From positions 1,240,001-1,304,000 of the forward strand of contig NZ_CP081903.1 of assembly GCF_020091405.1 (NCBI RefSeq): a DNA stretch of 64,000 nucleotides. The letters are read 5' to 3'. Origin of the DNA: Bacteroides cellulosilyticus (GTDB lineage Bacteria > Bacteroidota > Bacteroidia > Bacteroidales > Bacteroidaceae). The notes under the pieces were generated by a model that had not been told where the DNA came from, did not search any database, and saw only the letters and a list, made by a program, of their open reading frames with translations. Positions 1 through 9,228 of this stretch are shown here, one piece after another. Each line of letters opens with the position of its first letter. The first letter of the stretch is position 1. The position numbers and the translations under genes are program-made.

Positions 1-590
1 CCTATCCCCAAAGGACCAAGAACGGGTATAAACCCTGTTCCATTCAACATTAGCAATCCTTCGGCAGAAGTGATATACAGTTTGTTACGTAAGATAAACG
101 AAGTGTAAATCTCTGAAGAATAATCTATTTTCTTCACAACGCCCTCTTCCCAATAAAAGAAACGACGGTCCGATTGAAAATACACCCGGTCTCCGTCTAA
201 TAAGATATTCCAGATGACTCCGACATTCACATTGGGAGATAAACTATCAGAAAGGCAAGTATACTCCAACCCACCAAGACGATTTGGAGTAAAATAGCCA
301 AATTGCTCCATTCCACCGATATAAATTCGCCCGTCATGTCCTACTTTCACAGCACGTGTTTTGGCATTATGAATCGGATATGTATTCCACTCCACACCGT
401 CAAATTCCAATAAGCCTTTGTTGTTAGCTACATATATCCAACCATTATCATGCTGCTGAATACTCCAATTCTGATTGCCGGCTTTATAAGTGTGTCGGGT
501 ATAATTCGTCACCGGACGTTGCCATCCGGCACTTACGGGAACAGATATAAAAAAGAGAAGAATATAAAAGAGAAGGTATTTTCGTTTCAT
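1..590 (-). CDS. Periplasmic propeller sensor/regulator, N-terminal part only
   Basis: The frame is open from an ATG at 590 to the window edge, giving about 196 N-terminal residues. A hydrophobic signal segment (residues ~1-22) is followed by blade-like motifs such as QNWSIQQHDNG, YVANNKGLLEFDG and GRIYIGGMEQFGYF. This is the pattern of the periplasmic ligand-binding propellers of Bacteroides one-protein sensors. In that family a Y_Y_Y domain, a membrane helix and an HTH (LuxR-type) or kinase/AraC output follow, but these lie outside the window, so the output type is unknown. The gene is divergent from the PUL starting at 854, which makes it that locus's likely activator (inference). The wording of the motifs is closer to the triple-tyrosine/LuxR type than to classical hybrid two-component sensors. 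Confidence 0.75.
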   Translation of the reverse strand, partial: MKRKYLLFYILLFFISVPVSAGWQRPVTNYTRHTYKAGNQNWSIQQHDNGWIYVANNKGLLEFDGVEWNTYPIHNAKTRAVKVGHDGRIYIGGMEQFGYFTPNRLGGLEYTCLSDSLSPNVNVGVIWNILLDGDRVYFQSDRRFFYWEEGVVKKIDYSSEIYTSFILRNKLYITSAEGLLMLNGTGFIPVLGPLGI

Positions 591-800
591 AGCGGTTAAC
601 ATTTTATTCTTATGAAAACAAAGATAGAGTATTTTACCTATAAATAAAAGAATTATTTTTAGATGTAGCGATATTATTATAATAAACATTTAATTATCAA
701 CAAAATAATTAAGTCAAGAGAAAGTCCTGATGTAGTTAAAACCAATCAATGAGAAAGTTTTGAAGTAGCGTTTTTTTAGGAAATGCCCTCATCACACGCA

Positions 801-808
801 TATATTTG
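801..808 (+). promoter_or_regulatory. Predicted -7 box (TATATTTG) for the GH30-SusCD operon
   Basis: TATATTTG fits the Bacteroides primary sigma -7 consensus TAnnTTTG and lies 45 nt before the GH30 start codon. No convincing TTTG -33 element is present at 19-21 nt, which would fit a promoter that needs an activator. The rest of 591-853 is AT-rich and holds no gene. Confidence 0.55.
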
Positions 809-853
809 CAGCGGATAAAACCTTTTTGTTAAACCTATATAAGTCATACTAAC

Positions 854-2407
854 ATGAGAAAAGTATCTTATTTATTCATTTATGTGTTCCTATTCAGCCT
901 GTTGGTTAATGGCAGTGCATGCGGATCGGACAACGATGAAACAAATCCCCCCAAAACACCTGATGGAGAAAATCCGGAGCCCCCTGTCGGTCTGCAAGCC
1001 TACATGCTTACCACCACCGACACCCGTACCTATGATCTAAAGGAGTCCACAGTAGAATTCGAATCCCAGGCCAGCATGTCGCCTAAAAACATTCTGCTGA
1101 ATCCACAGCAGACCTACCAAACTATGCAGGGATTCGGAGCGGCGCTCACTGGTTCGTCAGCCTTTTGCCTAAAACTGATGAAACAGGAAGACCGAACAGC
1201 CTTCCTTAAAAAAACTTATTCGCAGACCGAAGGCTACGGAAGTAGCTATGTGCGCATTGCTATCGGCTGTTCTGACTTCTCCTTAAGAGAATATACCTGC
1301 TGCGACACACCGGGTATAGAGAACTTCGCCCTGACTTCGGAAGAAACAGATTACGTGATACCTATATTAAAGGAAATCATAGCCATCAACCCGAATATCC
1401 GCATACTGGCTTCACCCTGGACCTGCCCCCTATGGATGAAAGACTATCAGAAATACCCTGTCTACCAAAACCGGGAATACACCGCCGGGCAGCTGAAACC
1501 CGAATACTATGCCGACTATGCCACCTACTTCGTGAAATGGGTACAAGCATTCCAGGCAGCCGGCATCCCCATCAACGCCGTCACCATACAGAACGAGCCC
1601 CTCAACAACAAGAACTCGGCCTCGCTGGTGATGGAATGGAAAGAACAGCGTGACTTCGTGAAAGTGCTGGGCCCCGCCTTCGAGGCCGCCGGACTTTCCA
1701 CCAGAATCTACGCCTACGACCACAACTACAACTACGACAACAAAGGCGATCAGAATGGTTATCCCTACCAGATATACAACGATCCCGAAGCAGCCAAGTA
1801 CCTGACCGGAGCCGCCTACCACGACTATGGAGGCAACCGCAGCGAACTGCTCAACGTCTACCAGCGTGCCCCCGAGAAGGACCTGATCTTTACAGAATCC
1901 TCCATCGGCACTTGGAATAACGGCCACGACTTGTCCAAAACTCTACTTTCCAATATGGAAAGCATCGGCATAGGCACCATCAACAACTATTGCAGCGCAG
2001 TGACCATCTGGAACCTGATGCTGGAGACAGACTTCAACGGAGCCGTACCCAGCAACAACGGCGGACAACCTAACCGTCCCGGCGGATGCCAAACCTGCTT
2101 CGGAGCCGTAGACCTGAACATGAGCGACTTGAAGACCATTTACATGAATTCGCACTACTACATGATCTGTCACCTCTCAGCAGTGGTAAAGCCCGATGCC
2201 GTACGAATCGGGACAAGCGGATACACTGACAATGACATTGCCTACAGCGCTTTCAAAAACACGGACGGGAGCTATGCCTTTGTCATCATCAATAAAAGTA
2301 GTTCGGCCAAGAGTATCGTGCTCACCGCCCCCGATGCCGCAGGCAAGAAGCACTCGGCAAACTGTACCCTACAGCCGCGCTCGGTAAACTCTTTCAAATG
2401 GAAATAA
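854..2407 (+). CDS. GH30 family glycoside hydrolase lipoprotein (probable beta-1,6-glucanase)
   Basis: 517 aa. The signal peptide ends in a lipobox with Cys23 followed by acidic residues (CGSDNDE), the usual signal for surface lipoproteins in Bacteroides. The TIM barrel carries the GH30 acid/base in QNEPLN (Glu248) and the nucleophile in FTESSIG (Glu348). Other family motifs are GFGAALTGSSA, IGCSDFSLREYTCCDT and SPWTCPLWMK. A C-terminal beta domain follows from about residue 440. The closest known relatives by motif are GH30 subfamily 3 endo-beta-1,6-glucanases, such as the enzyme of the B. thetaiotaomicron pustulan PUL; beta-glucosidase-like activity cannot be excluded. It is the first gene of the PUL and is followed after 51 nt by the glycan-binding lipoprotein. 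It is paralogous to the GH30 at 37087-38562. Confidence 0.9.
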   Translation: MRKVSYLFIYVFLFSLLVNGSACGSDNDETNPPKTPDGENPEPPVGLQAYMLTTTDTRTYDLKESTVEFESQASMSPKNILLNPQQTYQTMQGFGAALTGSSAFCLKLMKQEDRTAFLKKTYSQTEGYGSSYVRIAIGCSDFSLREYTCCDTPGIENFALTSEETDYVIPILKEIIAINPNIRILASPWTCPLWMKDYQKYPVYQNREYTAGQLKPEYYADYATYFVKWVQAFQAAGIPINAVTIQNEPLNNKNSASLVMEWKEQRDFVKVLGPAFEAAGLSTRIYAYDHNYNYDNKGDQNGYPYQIYNDPEAAKYLTGAAYHDYGGNRSELLNVYQRAPEKDLIFTESSIGTWNNGHDLSKTLLSNMESIGIGTINNYCSAVTIWNLMLETDFNGAVPSNNGGQPNRPGGCQTCFGAVDLNMSDLKTIYMNSHYYMICHLSAVVKPDAVRIGTSGYTDNDIAYSAFKNTDGSYAFVIINKSSSAKSIVLTAPDAAGKKHSANCTLQPRSVNSFKWK

Positions 2408-2458
2408 CAGAGACTTAAATATAATACATCACTTTTTTTAATTTTAAATTTATAGATT

Positions 2459-3856
2459 ATGAGAAATCGATTTTTGCTCGGCATGATGGTACTCAGCCTT
2501 ATAGGCATGACATCGTGCAAAGATGAGATTGACCAGTTCGATGATCACGGCAGCTCGACTATCGTATCCTTTGTAGGCAGTGAAAAAGCTTACATGGGCG
2601 ATAGCATCACCTTCGACTTCGAGGTGAAAAGCGGAGGCGTGAAAATCAATCAGGCCAAGGTTCAACTCTACTATGGAGAAGAAATGGTATCCGAAGCCTT
2701 CTACAGTCTGAAGGCCGACGGAAAGTACAGCGGTAAAGTACTGGCTCCCTACCAGAAAAACACACCTGACGGAGATGCAAAGGTTATATTGCGTATCCAG
2801 AACGAGCGTTTCAGCAACGACAGTAAGGAAATGACCGTTGCTATCGAACGGCCCAAGTACCAATCATTAAAGTTGGTGGCTGCCAATGGCAAAGAATACA
2901 CCATGACTCCTGTTCCCGGCAAAGAGTATGAATACAAAGCACGTGAAGCTTTCCCGGCCGACATGGAAGCATCTATCATAGCACCGGCCTATTCTGACGG
3001 AACAGACAACCCCTACCTGCAAGGAAACGACTTGCTCTTCGGTATGGATAATGGCAAGATTGCCCTTAATGCTACCAAAGACATCGGCTTTGAAACCACA
3101 GGTTATGATGAAGACGGCAAGTATGAAATTACATTCAACACCCTGACTTTTGAAGGTGCCCCATTCCCGAAATTCGGTATACGCTTCGACACACAGAACA
3201 AGTTTATGGAATTCGACGGATCGGGCAATGTATTCTACGTTGAAACCGAATTCAAGAAGGACGACATCATCAAAATCAGCGGCATCAAAGAAGAGTATGC
3301 CGAGCTTTGGAAGAACCCTACCTGGTTTGACCTCGTAAATGAAGACGAAACTCTGCTCCACTTCCGCGGAAGAGACGGTAAGTACAAACTCACGCTGGAT
3401 AAAGGTATGAAAGCAATCATGATGGAACAGTTGGAAAACGCTTCTTCATCAAGCACACAGAATGCCACTGCCATGTGGGTGATTGGTAACGATAAGATAG
3501 GATTCCCATCATACGCTCAGAACAACATTAACTGGAACACGGGCAAAGCATTCAACCTGGTTCCGCTCACCGACACCAAGTATGAACTGATAATGCTTGT
3601 AGGACAAAACGTAAATGGCGTCAACTTCAAGTTCTTCGGACAGAAAGGATGGGGATTGGAATGGAAAGGCCCCGGAGCATATAGTGCAAAAGAAGGTGGC
3701 AACTATATCAAATACGCCAGTGACGGTAACTTCAACGCCAACGATACTTGGCCATCCGGCAAATACATGGTGATGACTGTAGAAACCAGCACCAATCCGA
3801 ACGGACTCTGGATAAAGGCCTTGGACGAGCTCCCCTTGTACGAAATGGGCGAATGA
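2459..3856 (+). CDS. Surface glycan-binding lipoprotein (SusE/F position)
   Basis: 465 aa. The lipobox is MTSC with Cys20, then KDE, suggesting export to the cell surface. The rest is predicted beta-rich with no catalytic signature. It holds an N-terminal Ig-like segment (roughly residues 30-130), two middle domains, and a C-terminal part with several Trp residues (WKGPGAYSAKEGG, GLWIKALDELP) that could stack against sugars. The layout recalls the DUF5125/DUF5121 proteins that accompany GH30 and SusCD in beta-1,6-glucan loci; this assignment is from memory. It sits between the GH30 gene and susC in the same transcription unit (42 nt to susC). Its role is inferred to be holding glycan at the surface next to the SusCD transporter. 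Confidence 0.75.
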   Translation: MRNRFLLGMMVLSLIGMTSCKDEIDQFDDHGSSTIVSFVGSEKAYMGDSITFDFEVKSGGVKINQAKVQLYYGEEMVSEAFYSLKADGKYSGKVLAPYQKNTPDGDAKVILRIQNERFSNDSKEMTVAIERPKYQSLKLVAANGKEYTMTPVPGKEYEYKAREAFPADMEASIIAPAYSDGTDNPYLQGNDLLFGMDNGKIALNATKDIGFETTGYDEDGKYEITFNTLTFEGAPFPKFGIRFDTQNKFMEFDGSGNVFYVETEFKKDDIIKISGIKEEYAELWKNPTWFDLVNEDETLLHFRGRDGKYKLTLDKGMKAIMMEQLENASSSSTQNATAMWVIGNDKIGFPSYAQNNINWNTGKAFNLVPLTDTKYELIMLVGQNVNGVNFKFFGQKGWGLEWKGPGAYSAKEGGNYIKYASDGNFNANDTWPSGKYMVMTVETSTNPNGLWIKALDELPLYEMGE

Positions 3857-3898
3857 CCAACTTCCTTAAAGTATAGATAAACAATTAAGTATAGATAT

Positions 3899-6800
3899 AT
3901 GAAAAAAAGATATTATATAGCAGCCATGTTTGCCCTTGGTTTGGTAGCACAACCTGCCACTCTACGCGCCAGCGCTGCTGACGAAGCCAACGGTATTGAA
4001 ACCGTACAGCAACAAAAACAACGCATCAGCGGTTTGTTGACCGATTCCAATGGTGACCCCATTATTGGTGCCACCGTCAGGGTGCAAGGTACCACCAACC
4101 GCGGTGTCATCAGTGACGTCGAGGGACGATACTCCATCGAAGCAGCTCCCGGCGAAGTACTGGAATTCAGCTATATCGGATTCGTTAGTGTAGATCACAG
4201 AGTGAAAGCCGACGAGACCACTTTTAACCTCCGAATGGAGATGGATGCCATCGCTACGGAAGAAGTAGTGGTTGTGGGTTACGGTAAGCAGAAGAAAGAA
4301 AGCGTAGTAAGCTCCATGTCAACCGTAGGACCGGCTCAATTGAGTGTTAAGAGCGCCAACCTTACCAACAACATCGCCGGTAAACTGTCCGGTCTGATTG
4401 CCGTACAGCGTTCGGGTGAACCGGGTTGGGACGATGCGCAGTTCTTTATCCGCGGTATCAGCTCGTATGCCGGTGGAACAGACCCACTGGTACTGGTAGA
4501 CGGTGTGCCCCGTAAAATGAATGATATTGACGTAGATGAAATCGAGACATTCTCTATTCTGAAGGATGCCGCCGCGACAGCCGTATATGGTGCCGAAGGT
4601 GCCAACGGTGTAGTATTGATTACTTCCAAACGTGGTAAATCACAGAAGACGGTTGTCAGCATGTCAGCCGAATACGGCTACTCCACGCCGCTCCGCCTGC
4701 CCAACCTCATGAGTTCTTATGACTATTTGAGCTTATACAACGAAGCAGACTGGAACAGCAACGGCAACCCGCGCGCCAATTACACAGCACCGGTGAGCGA
4801 TGCTGACCTGGAAAAATACCGCAGCGGCATAGACCCCGACCTCTATCCGGATGCAGACTGGATGAGCATGCTGCGCGACCACACCAGCAGCCAACGCTAC
4901 ACTATCAACTTCCGTGGTGGTGGCGACCGCGTACGCTTCTTCGTATCGGGTGCCTACTATACGCAAGACGGTGTATATAAAGAGAAGAAGAACGCCGACT
5001 ACGATTCAAACATCAGTTTCGACCGTTACAACCTGCGTTCCAACATTGACTTCGAACTGAGCAAGACCACCCGTATGTCTGTGGATATGTCCGGACAGTA
5101 CATCAACCGTACGGCTCCCTCCAAAACGGCCGGTGACATCTTCGGTGGTATGACATTGCAACCTGTGCATCTCTATCCGCAGATTTATTCTGACGGTTCA
5201 GCAGCACAGCACCCCAACTATGACAATTCGGGCCTCCGTCAGAACCCTTACAACTTCCTCTACTTCAGTGGTTACAGCAAGAGTTGGGATGCCACATTCC
5301 AAAGCAAGGTATTGTTGGAACAAGACCTGGACTTCATTACGAAGGGACTTTCTGTAAGAGGTAGTGTCAGTTTTGACGCCAACTCCAACCAGTATGTCAA
5401 CCGCACCATGTCGCCCGCTACCTTTACGGCTACCGGACGCGACGCCGATGGCAACCTGATATTCAAAGCTCTGGAATCCGGATCAGCACTGAGCAACCCC
5501 TCAAGTGGTTCATCCGGCGGTAACAAGAAGATCTACATTGAGGCATCCTTCAACTACAAGCGTAACTTTAGCGACAAACACGATGTTACGGGTTTGCTGC
5601 TGTACAACCAGAAGGAAACCCAGAAGCAGAACGTCGGTGGTCTCAACCTGCTTCCTTATCGCAAGCAGAGCATCGTGGGTCGTGGTTCTTACACTTACGA
5701 CAACCGCTACACCATCGAAGGTAGCTTCGGTATGACAGGTAGTGAGAACTTCGCCCCGGGTCACCGTTGGGGTATCTTCCCCGCTGTGGGTGGAGCCTGG
5801 TACGTGAGTCACGAGAAGTTCTTCGAACCTATACAGAAAGTAATCAGTACCTTGAAACTGCGTGCATCCTACGGACGTACCGGTAACGACCAGTTGGGCG
5901 AAACCCGTTTCCCCTATCAGGAAGCGATGAACACCGATGCCGGTGGCCTCAACCTGGGTATATCAGGCATATCAAACGGTAATGCACAGAACTGGTTCGG
6001 CGGATTGAGCGAAAACCGCGCCTACTACGCCAACCTACGCTGGGAGATTGAGGACAAAACCAACTTCGGTTTCGATCTCGGCCTGCTGAACGGACAACTT
6101 GACCTCTCCATGGACTACTTCTCCAACCGTCGTAAGGATATCCTGATTACCCGTAACACGGTTCCCTCAATGAGCGGTCTGCAATCCAACCCCACCCAGA
6201 ACTATGGTATCGTGAGCAACAAGGGTGTTGACGGAAGTTTGACCTTCAAGCAACACGTAGGCAATCTGAACCTGACGTTCCGTGCCAACTACACGTATGC
6301 GAAGAACAAGATTGTGGAAACGGATGAAATCAGACATAAATACAGTTACCAGGATCTCACGGGTATGTCATTGTGGACTCCTTTCCTCTACATCGCTGAT
6401 GGGCTCTATACACCCGATGATTTCAACATCACTGTAGACCCTGTGAGCGGCGCCGAAAGCTACCAACTGAAATCCAGTGTAGCCGATCCGGGAGCAGCCG
6501 TAGCACCCGGCGACATCAAGTACCGCGACTTGAACAATGACGGCGTCATCAATGACGATGACAAAACCTACCGTAACGGCCATCTGGACAAGACCCCGCG
6601 CAGCGTATATGGTCTTTCACTGAACGCCGAATGGAAAGGATTCTTCGCCGGCATCTTCTTCCAGGGTGTGACGGGCTGTTCCATCAACCTGATGAGCAAG
6701 GCATCCAACTTCATGCCGTTCAATCAAGGTAAGGACGCTTCTTCCGCACGTATGGAGGCTATGAGCCGCTGGAAAGCATCCGATCCCTACAACGACAACG

Positions 6801-7093
6801 TACTCTACCCACGCTTGCGCAACAATACTTTTGCACACAACCTGCAACCGAGCACCTGGTGGTATCGTGACGCAAGTTTCCTCCGTCTGAAGAACGTGGA
6901 ATTCGGTTACCAGTTCAACAAGAAGCAACTGAAGTCATTGCGCCTCACCAACCTGCGCCTCTACGTACAAGGCACCAATCTGAAGACCTGGGACGACGTG
7001 AAATATTGGGATCCGGAACTGGGTGATGCAAACTCAGGTGCCAAATACCCCATCTCCAGTACCTGGACTTTTGGAGCAGAAGTTACATTCTAA
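3899..7093 (+). CDS. SusC-family TonB-dependent outer-membrane transporter
   Basis: 1064 aa, a normal length for SusC proteins. After a signal peptide (about 1-26) comes the carboxypeptidase-D-like domain (residues ~42-113, motif GLLTDSNGDPIIGATVRVQG). It is followed by the TonB-box region EEVVVVGYGKQKK (~121-133), the plug with FFIRGISS and DPLVLVDGVP, and a 22-strand barrel ending in an aromatic residue (AEVTF). It imports oligosaccharides released at the surface, powered by TonB. susD follows after 20 nt, the standard SusC/SusD pair. The extracellular loops cannot be used to name the ligand. Confidence 0.97.
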   Translation: MKKRYYIAAMFALGLVAQPATLRASAADEANGIETVQQQKQRISGLLTDSNGDPIIGATVRVQGTTNRGVISDVEGRYSIEAAPGEVLEFSYIGFVSVDHRVKADETTFNLRMEMDAIATEEVVVVGYGKQKKESVVSSMSTVGPAQLSVKSANLTNNIAGKLSGLIAVQRSGEPGWDDAQFFIRGISSYAGGTDPLVLVDGVPRKMNDIDVDEIETFSILKDAAATAVYGAEGANGVVLITSKRGKSQKTVVSMSAEYGYSTPLRLPNLMSSYDYLSLYNEADWNSNGNPRANYTAPVSDADLEKYRSGIDPDLYPDADWMSMLRDHTSSQRYTINFRGGGDRVRFFVSGAYYTQDGVYKEKKNADYDSNISFDRYNLRSNIDFELSKTTRMSVDMSGQYINRTAPSKTAGDIFGGMTLQPVHLYPQIYSDGSAAQHPNYDNSGLRQNPYNFLYFSGYSKSWDATFQSKVLLEQDLDFITKGLSVRGSVSFDANSNQYVNRTMSPATFTATGRDADGNLIFKALESGSALSNPSSGSSGGNKKIYIEASFNYKRNFSDKHDVTGLLLYNQKETQKQNVGGLNLLPYRKQSIVGRGSYTYDNRYTIEGSFGMTGSENFAPGHRWGIFPAVGGAWYVSHEKFFEPIQKVISTLKLRASYGRTGNDQLGETRFPYQEAMNTDAGGLNLGISGISNGNAQNWFGGLSENRAYYANLRWEIEDKTNFGFDLGLLNGQLDLSMDYFSNRRKDILITRNTVPSMSGLQSNPTQNYGIVSNKGVDGSLTFKQHVGNLNLTFRANYTYAKNKIVETDEIRHKYSYQDLTGMSLWTPFLYIADGLYTPDDFNITVDPVSGAESYQLKSSVADPGAAVAPGDIKYRDLNNDGVINDDDKTYRNGHLDKTPRSVYGLSLNAEWKGFFAGIFFQGVTGCSINLMSKASNFMPFNQGKDASSARMEAMSRWKASDPYNDNVLYPRLRNNTFAHNLQPSTWWYRDASFLRLKNVEFGYQFNKKQLKSLRLTNLRLYVQGTNLKTWDDVKYWDPELGDANSGAKYPISSTWTFGAEVTF

Positions 7094-7113
7094 ACATCTA
7101 ATTAATAAACGAT

Positions 7114-9090
7114 ATGAAACTGAAAAATTTACTATACGCAACCGTCGGCTCTGCCGTCCTTGCATTCAGCACAGCATCTTGTTCAGACTATCTCGACATA
7201 TCAGGCGAATTCAACGCCAGCCTGGGAGTCGATCAGGTTTGGGACAATGCAACCTATACGCGAAACTGGTACGGAGTTATCTACCGCAATCTGATGGAAT
7301 ATTCCGAAACCGGTTCGGAAGTCAATGCTTTCAAAAACCCATGGTCCAACCTCTGCGGTGAAATCGCTTCGGAAAAGGCCAGCTCACGCGATGTCATGAT
7401 GGCGGGCTTCACAGCAGCCAGCGGAAGCTATCACCGCTGGGCCACCTTCTACAAGGACATACGTCAGGCTATGATTTTCATTGAACGTGCCCACGACGGA
7501 GGTGTAGGCGACCCTACCAGTACCAACAAGCTGACAGCCGAAGAAATAGCCCGTATGAAGGATGAATGCCGATTCATGATTGCCTATTATTACTTCTCCA
7601 TGTTCGAACTTTACGGTCCTGCCTGTATCGTGACGGAGATAGACGACGCTGCCGAACCGCACGTGACGGACTATGACCGTGCCACGGTGGACGAAATGGT
7701 GAACCACATTGACGGCATATTGGCCCCCCTCTGCGACCCCGCACAGTCCAAACTGCCCGAATCAGTCATCACGTCATACGCAGACGGTGCATACAATTTC
7801 AACACCAATGAAGTGGTACGCCCCACCATCGTAGTGGCCAAAGCACTGCGTGCCAAGTTGTGGATGTATGCCGCCTCCAAACTGTTCAACGGCGGCGACG
7901 GTTCCGAATACTACCAGGGATTGCAGAAACTGCAAAACTCCAAAGGCGAATACATCTTCCCACAGAGTAAGGACCCGCAGAAATGGGTGACTGCCAGAGA
8001 CCGTGTAAAGGACTTGATAGACTATGCCGAAGCACAACACCACGCCCTCTACCGCGTGATGGCAAACGGAGTGGAGCAACCCGACCGTTCGGTATACAAC
8101 CTTTTCCAGGTGTATAATGAAGAAATCCTGTGGTGCAGTACCAACAACAGTTACTCTGACCAGTACAAGATGGAGAAACGTACCAACCCGCGTGATGTAA
8201 ACTCATGCTATGGCACTATCGGTCCGTCTCAAGATGCTGTAGATATGTTCTTCATGGACAATGGACTTGATATCGATGATCCGAACAGTGGTTACGATGA
8301 AACCGGATTCAGCGCTGTAGAAAACCGTTGCTATGACCCCGACTATAAAGATAAGAAGACGGATCAGAATATCTCCAATATGTACGCCAACCGTGAACCG
8401 CGTTTCTACGCAAGCGTGGTATACCAGGGAAGAAGCTGGTTCAAGAAATGGATGAACGGTAACCCTAACTACACCGTAGACTTCTCGGCAGGTGGCGGAA
8501 ACGACCTCTCCAACGGTGACAACGTGAAAGGCGGATACATACTGGGCAAATTCAAGAACCGTACCGTGAACCATGCCAGCGGTGATACACAGACTTGGAA
8601 ACGTGTTTCCATCATCTACCGTTTGGCCGAGTTCTACCTGTTCTATGCCGAAGCACTCAATGAAATAGATCCGGGCAATGCGGACATCATCAAGTATATC
8701 GACATAGTACGCGAACGTGCTGGTATCCCAGGCTACCAGACCATGAACGATAACGGCATAAAGACCGGTGTAATCGGCAATTATGACAAACAGTTCGATG
8801 CCATCCAGCACGAACGCTACGTAGAACTCTATTGTGAAGGACAACGCTACTTCGACGTTCGCCGCTGGATGGTCTGCGGTGACGAAGGCAGAATAGGTTG
8901 CGACCAGACACGCTTCTACGGAATGAATATGAAGGGTTCGAAAGATAAAGCTCCGGGCGAACCTACCTCCTACTATACGCGTACGAAGCTGGAAAACCGC
9001 CAATGGACAGACAAGCTCTATCTCTATCCTATTCATCAGAATGTGATAGAACTGGCCGAAGGACGTATTCCGCAGAACTACGGATGGTAA
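7114..9090 (+). CDS. SusD-family glycan-binding lipoprotein
   Basis: 658 aa, at the long end for SusD. The lipobox is STASC with Cys23, followed by SDYLDISGEF, the usual mature N-terminus of RagB/SusD proteins. TPR-like helical pairs run through the protein. The C-terminal motifs RLAEFYLFYAEALNEI, ERYVELYCEGQRYFDVRRW and LYPIHQNVIE are diagnostic of the family. The product caps the SusC barrel and delivers glycan to it. A hairpin at 9152-9191 lies between this gene and the GH2 gene and probably lowers transcription of the enzymes that follow. Confidence 0.97.
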   Translation: MKLKNLLYATVGSAVLAFSTASCSDYLDISGEFNASLGVDQVWDNATYTRNWYGVIYRNLMEYSETGSEVNAFKNPWSNLCGEIASEKASSRDVMMAGFTAASGSYHRWATFYKDIRQAMIFIERAHDGGVGDPTSTNKLTAEEIARMKDECRFMIAYYYFSMFELYGPACIVTEIDDAAEPHVTDYDRATVDEMVNHIDGILAPLCDPAQSKLPESVITSYADGAYNFNTNEVVRPTIVVAKALRAKLWMYAASKLFNGGDGSEYYQGLQKLQNSKGEYIFPQSKDPQKWVTARDRVKDLIDYAEAQHHALYRVMANGVEQPDRSVYNLFQVYNEEILWCSTNNSYSDQYKMEKRTNPRDVNSCYGTIGPSQDAVDMFFMDNGLDIDDPNSGYDETGFSAVENRCYDPDYKDKKTDQNISNMYANREPRFYASVVYQGRSWFKKWMNGNPNYTVDFSAGGGNDLSNGDNVKGGYILGKFKNRTVNHASGDTQTWKRVSIIYRLAEFYLFYAEALNEIDPGNADIIKYIDIVRERAGIPGYQTMNDNGIKTGVIGNYDKQFDAIQHERYVELYCEGQRYFDVRRWMVCGDEGRIGCDQTRFYGMNMKGSKDKAPGEPTSYYTRTKLENRQWTDKLYLYPIHQNVIELAEGRIPQNYGW

Positions 9091-9151
9091 AAAAGACAGC
9101 TTTTTTGATTCGTTTTCAAAGGATATAAGTAGAAAGATTGAATGAAGGTTT

Positions 9152-9191
9152 GGAGGCAGTAACTGGCATAACCGGCCTGGTTACTGCCTCC
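9152..9191 (+). terminator. Hairpin after susD, probable attenuator
   Basis: GGAGGCAGTAAC (from 9152) pairs with GTTACTGCCTCC (to 9191) around a short G/C-rich loop, followed by a T/C-rich run. It lies 62 nt after the susD stop and 38 nt before the GH2 start, and no new TAnnTTTG promoter was seen between, so partial readthrough is expected. Confidence 0.65.
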
Positions 9192-9228
9192 TTTCTTTCT
9201 CAGCTAACAAATCAACAATAAATATACC

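Noticed and set aside
8203..9036. 277-aa open frame on the minus strand inside susD
   Set aside because: It is fully antisense to a strong SusD gene, has no family features and carries Val/Tyr-rich composition typical of a shadow frame.
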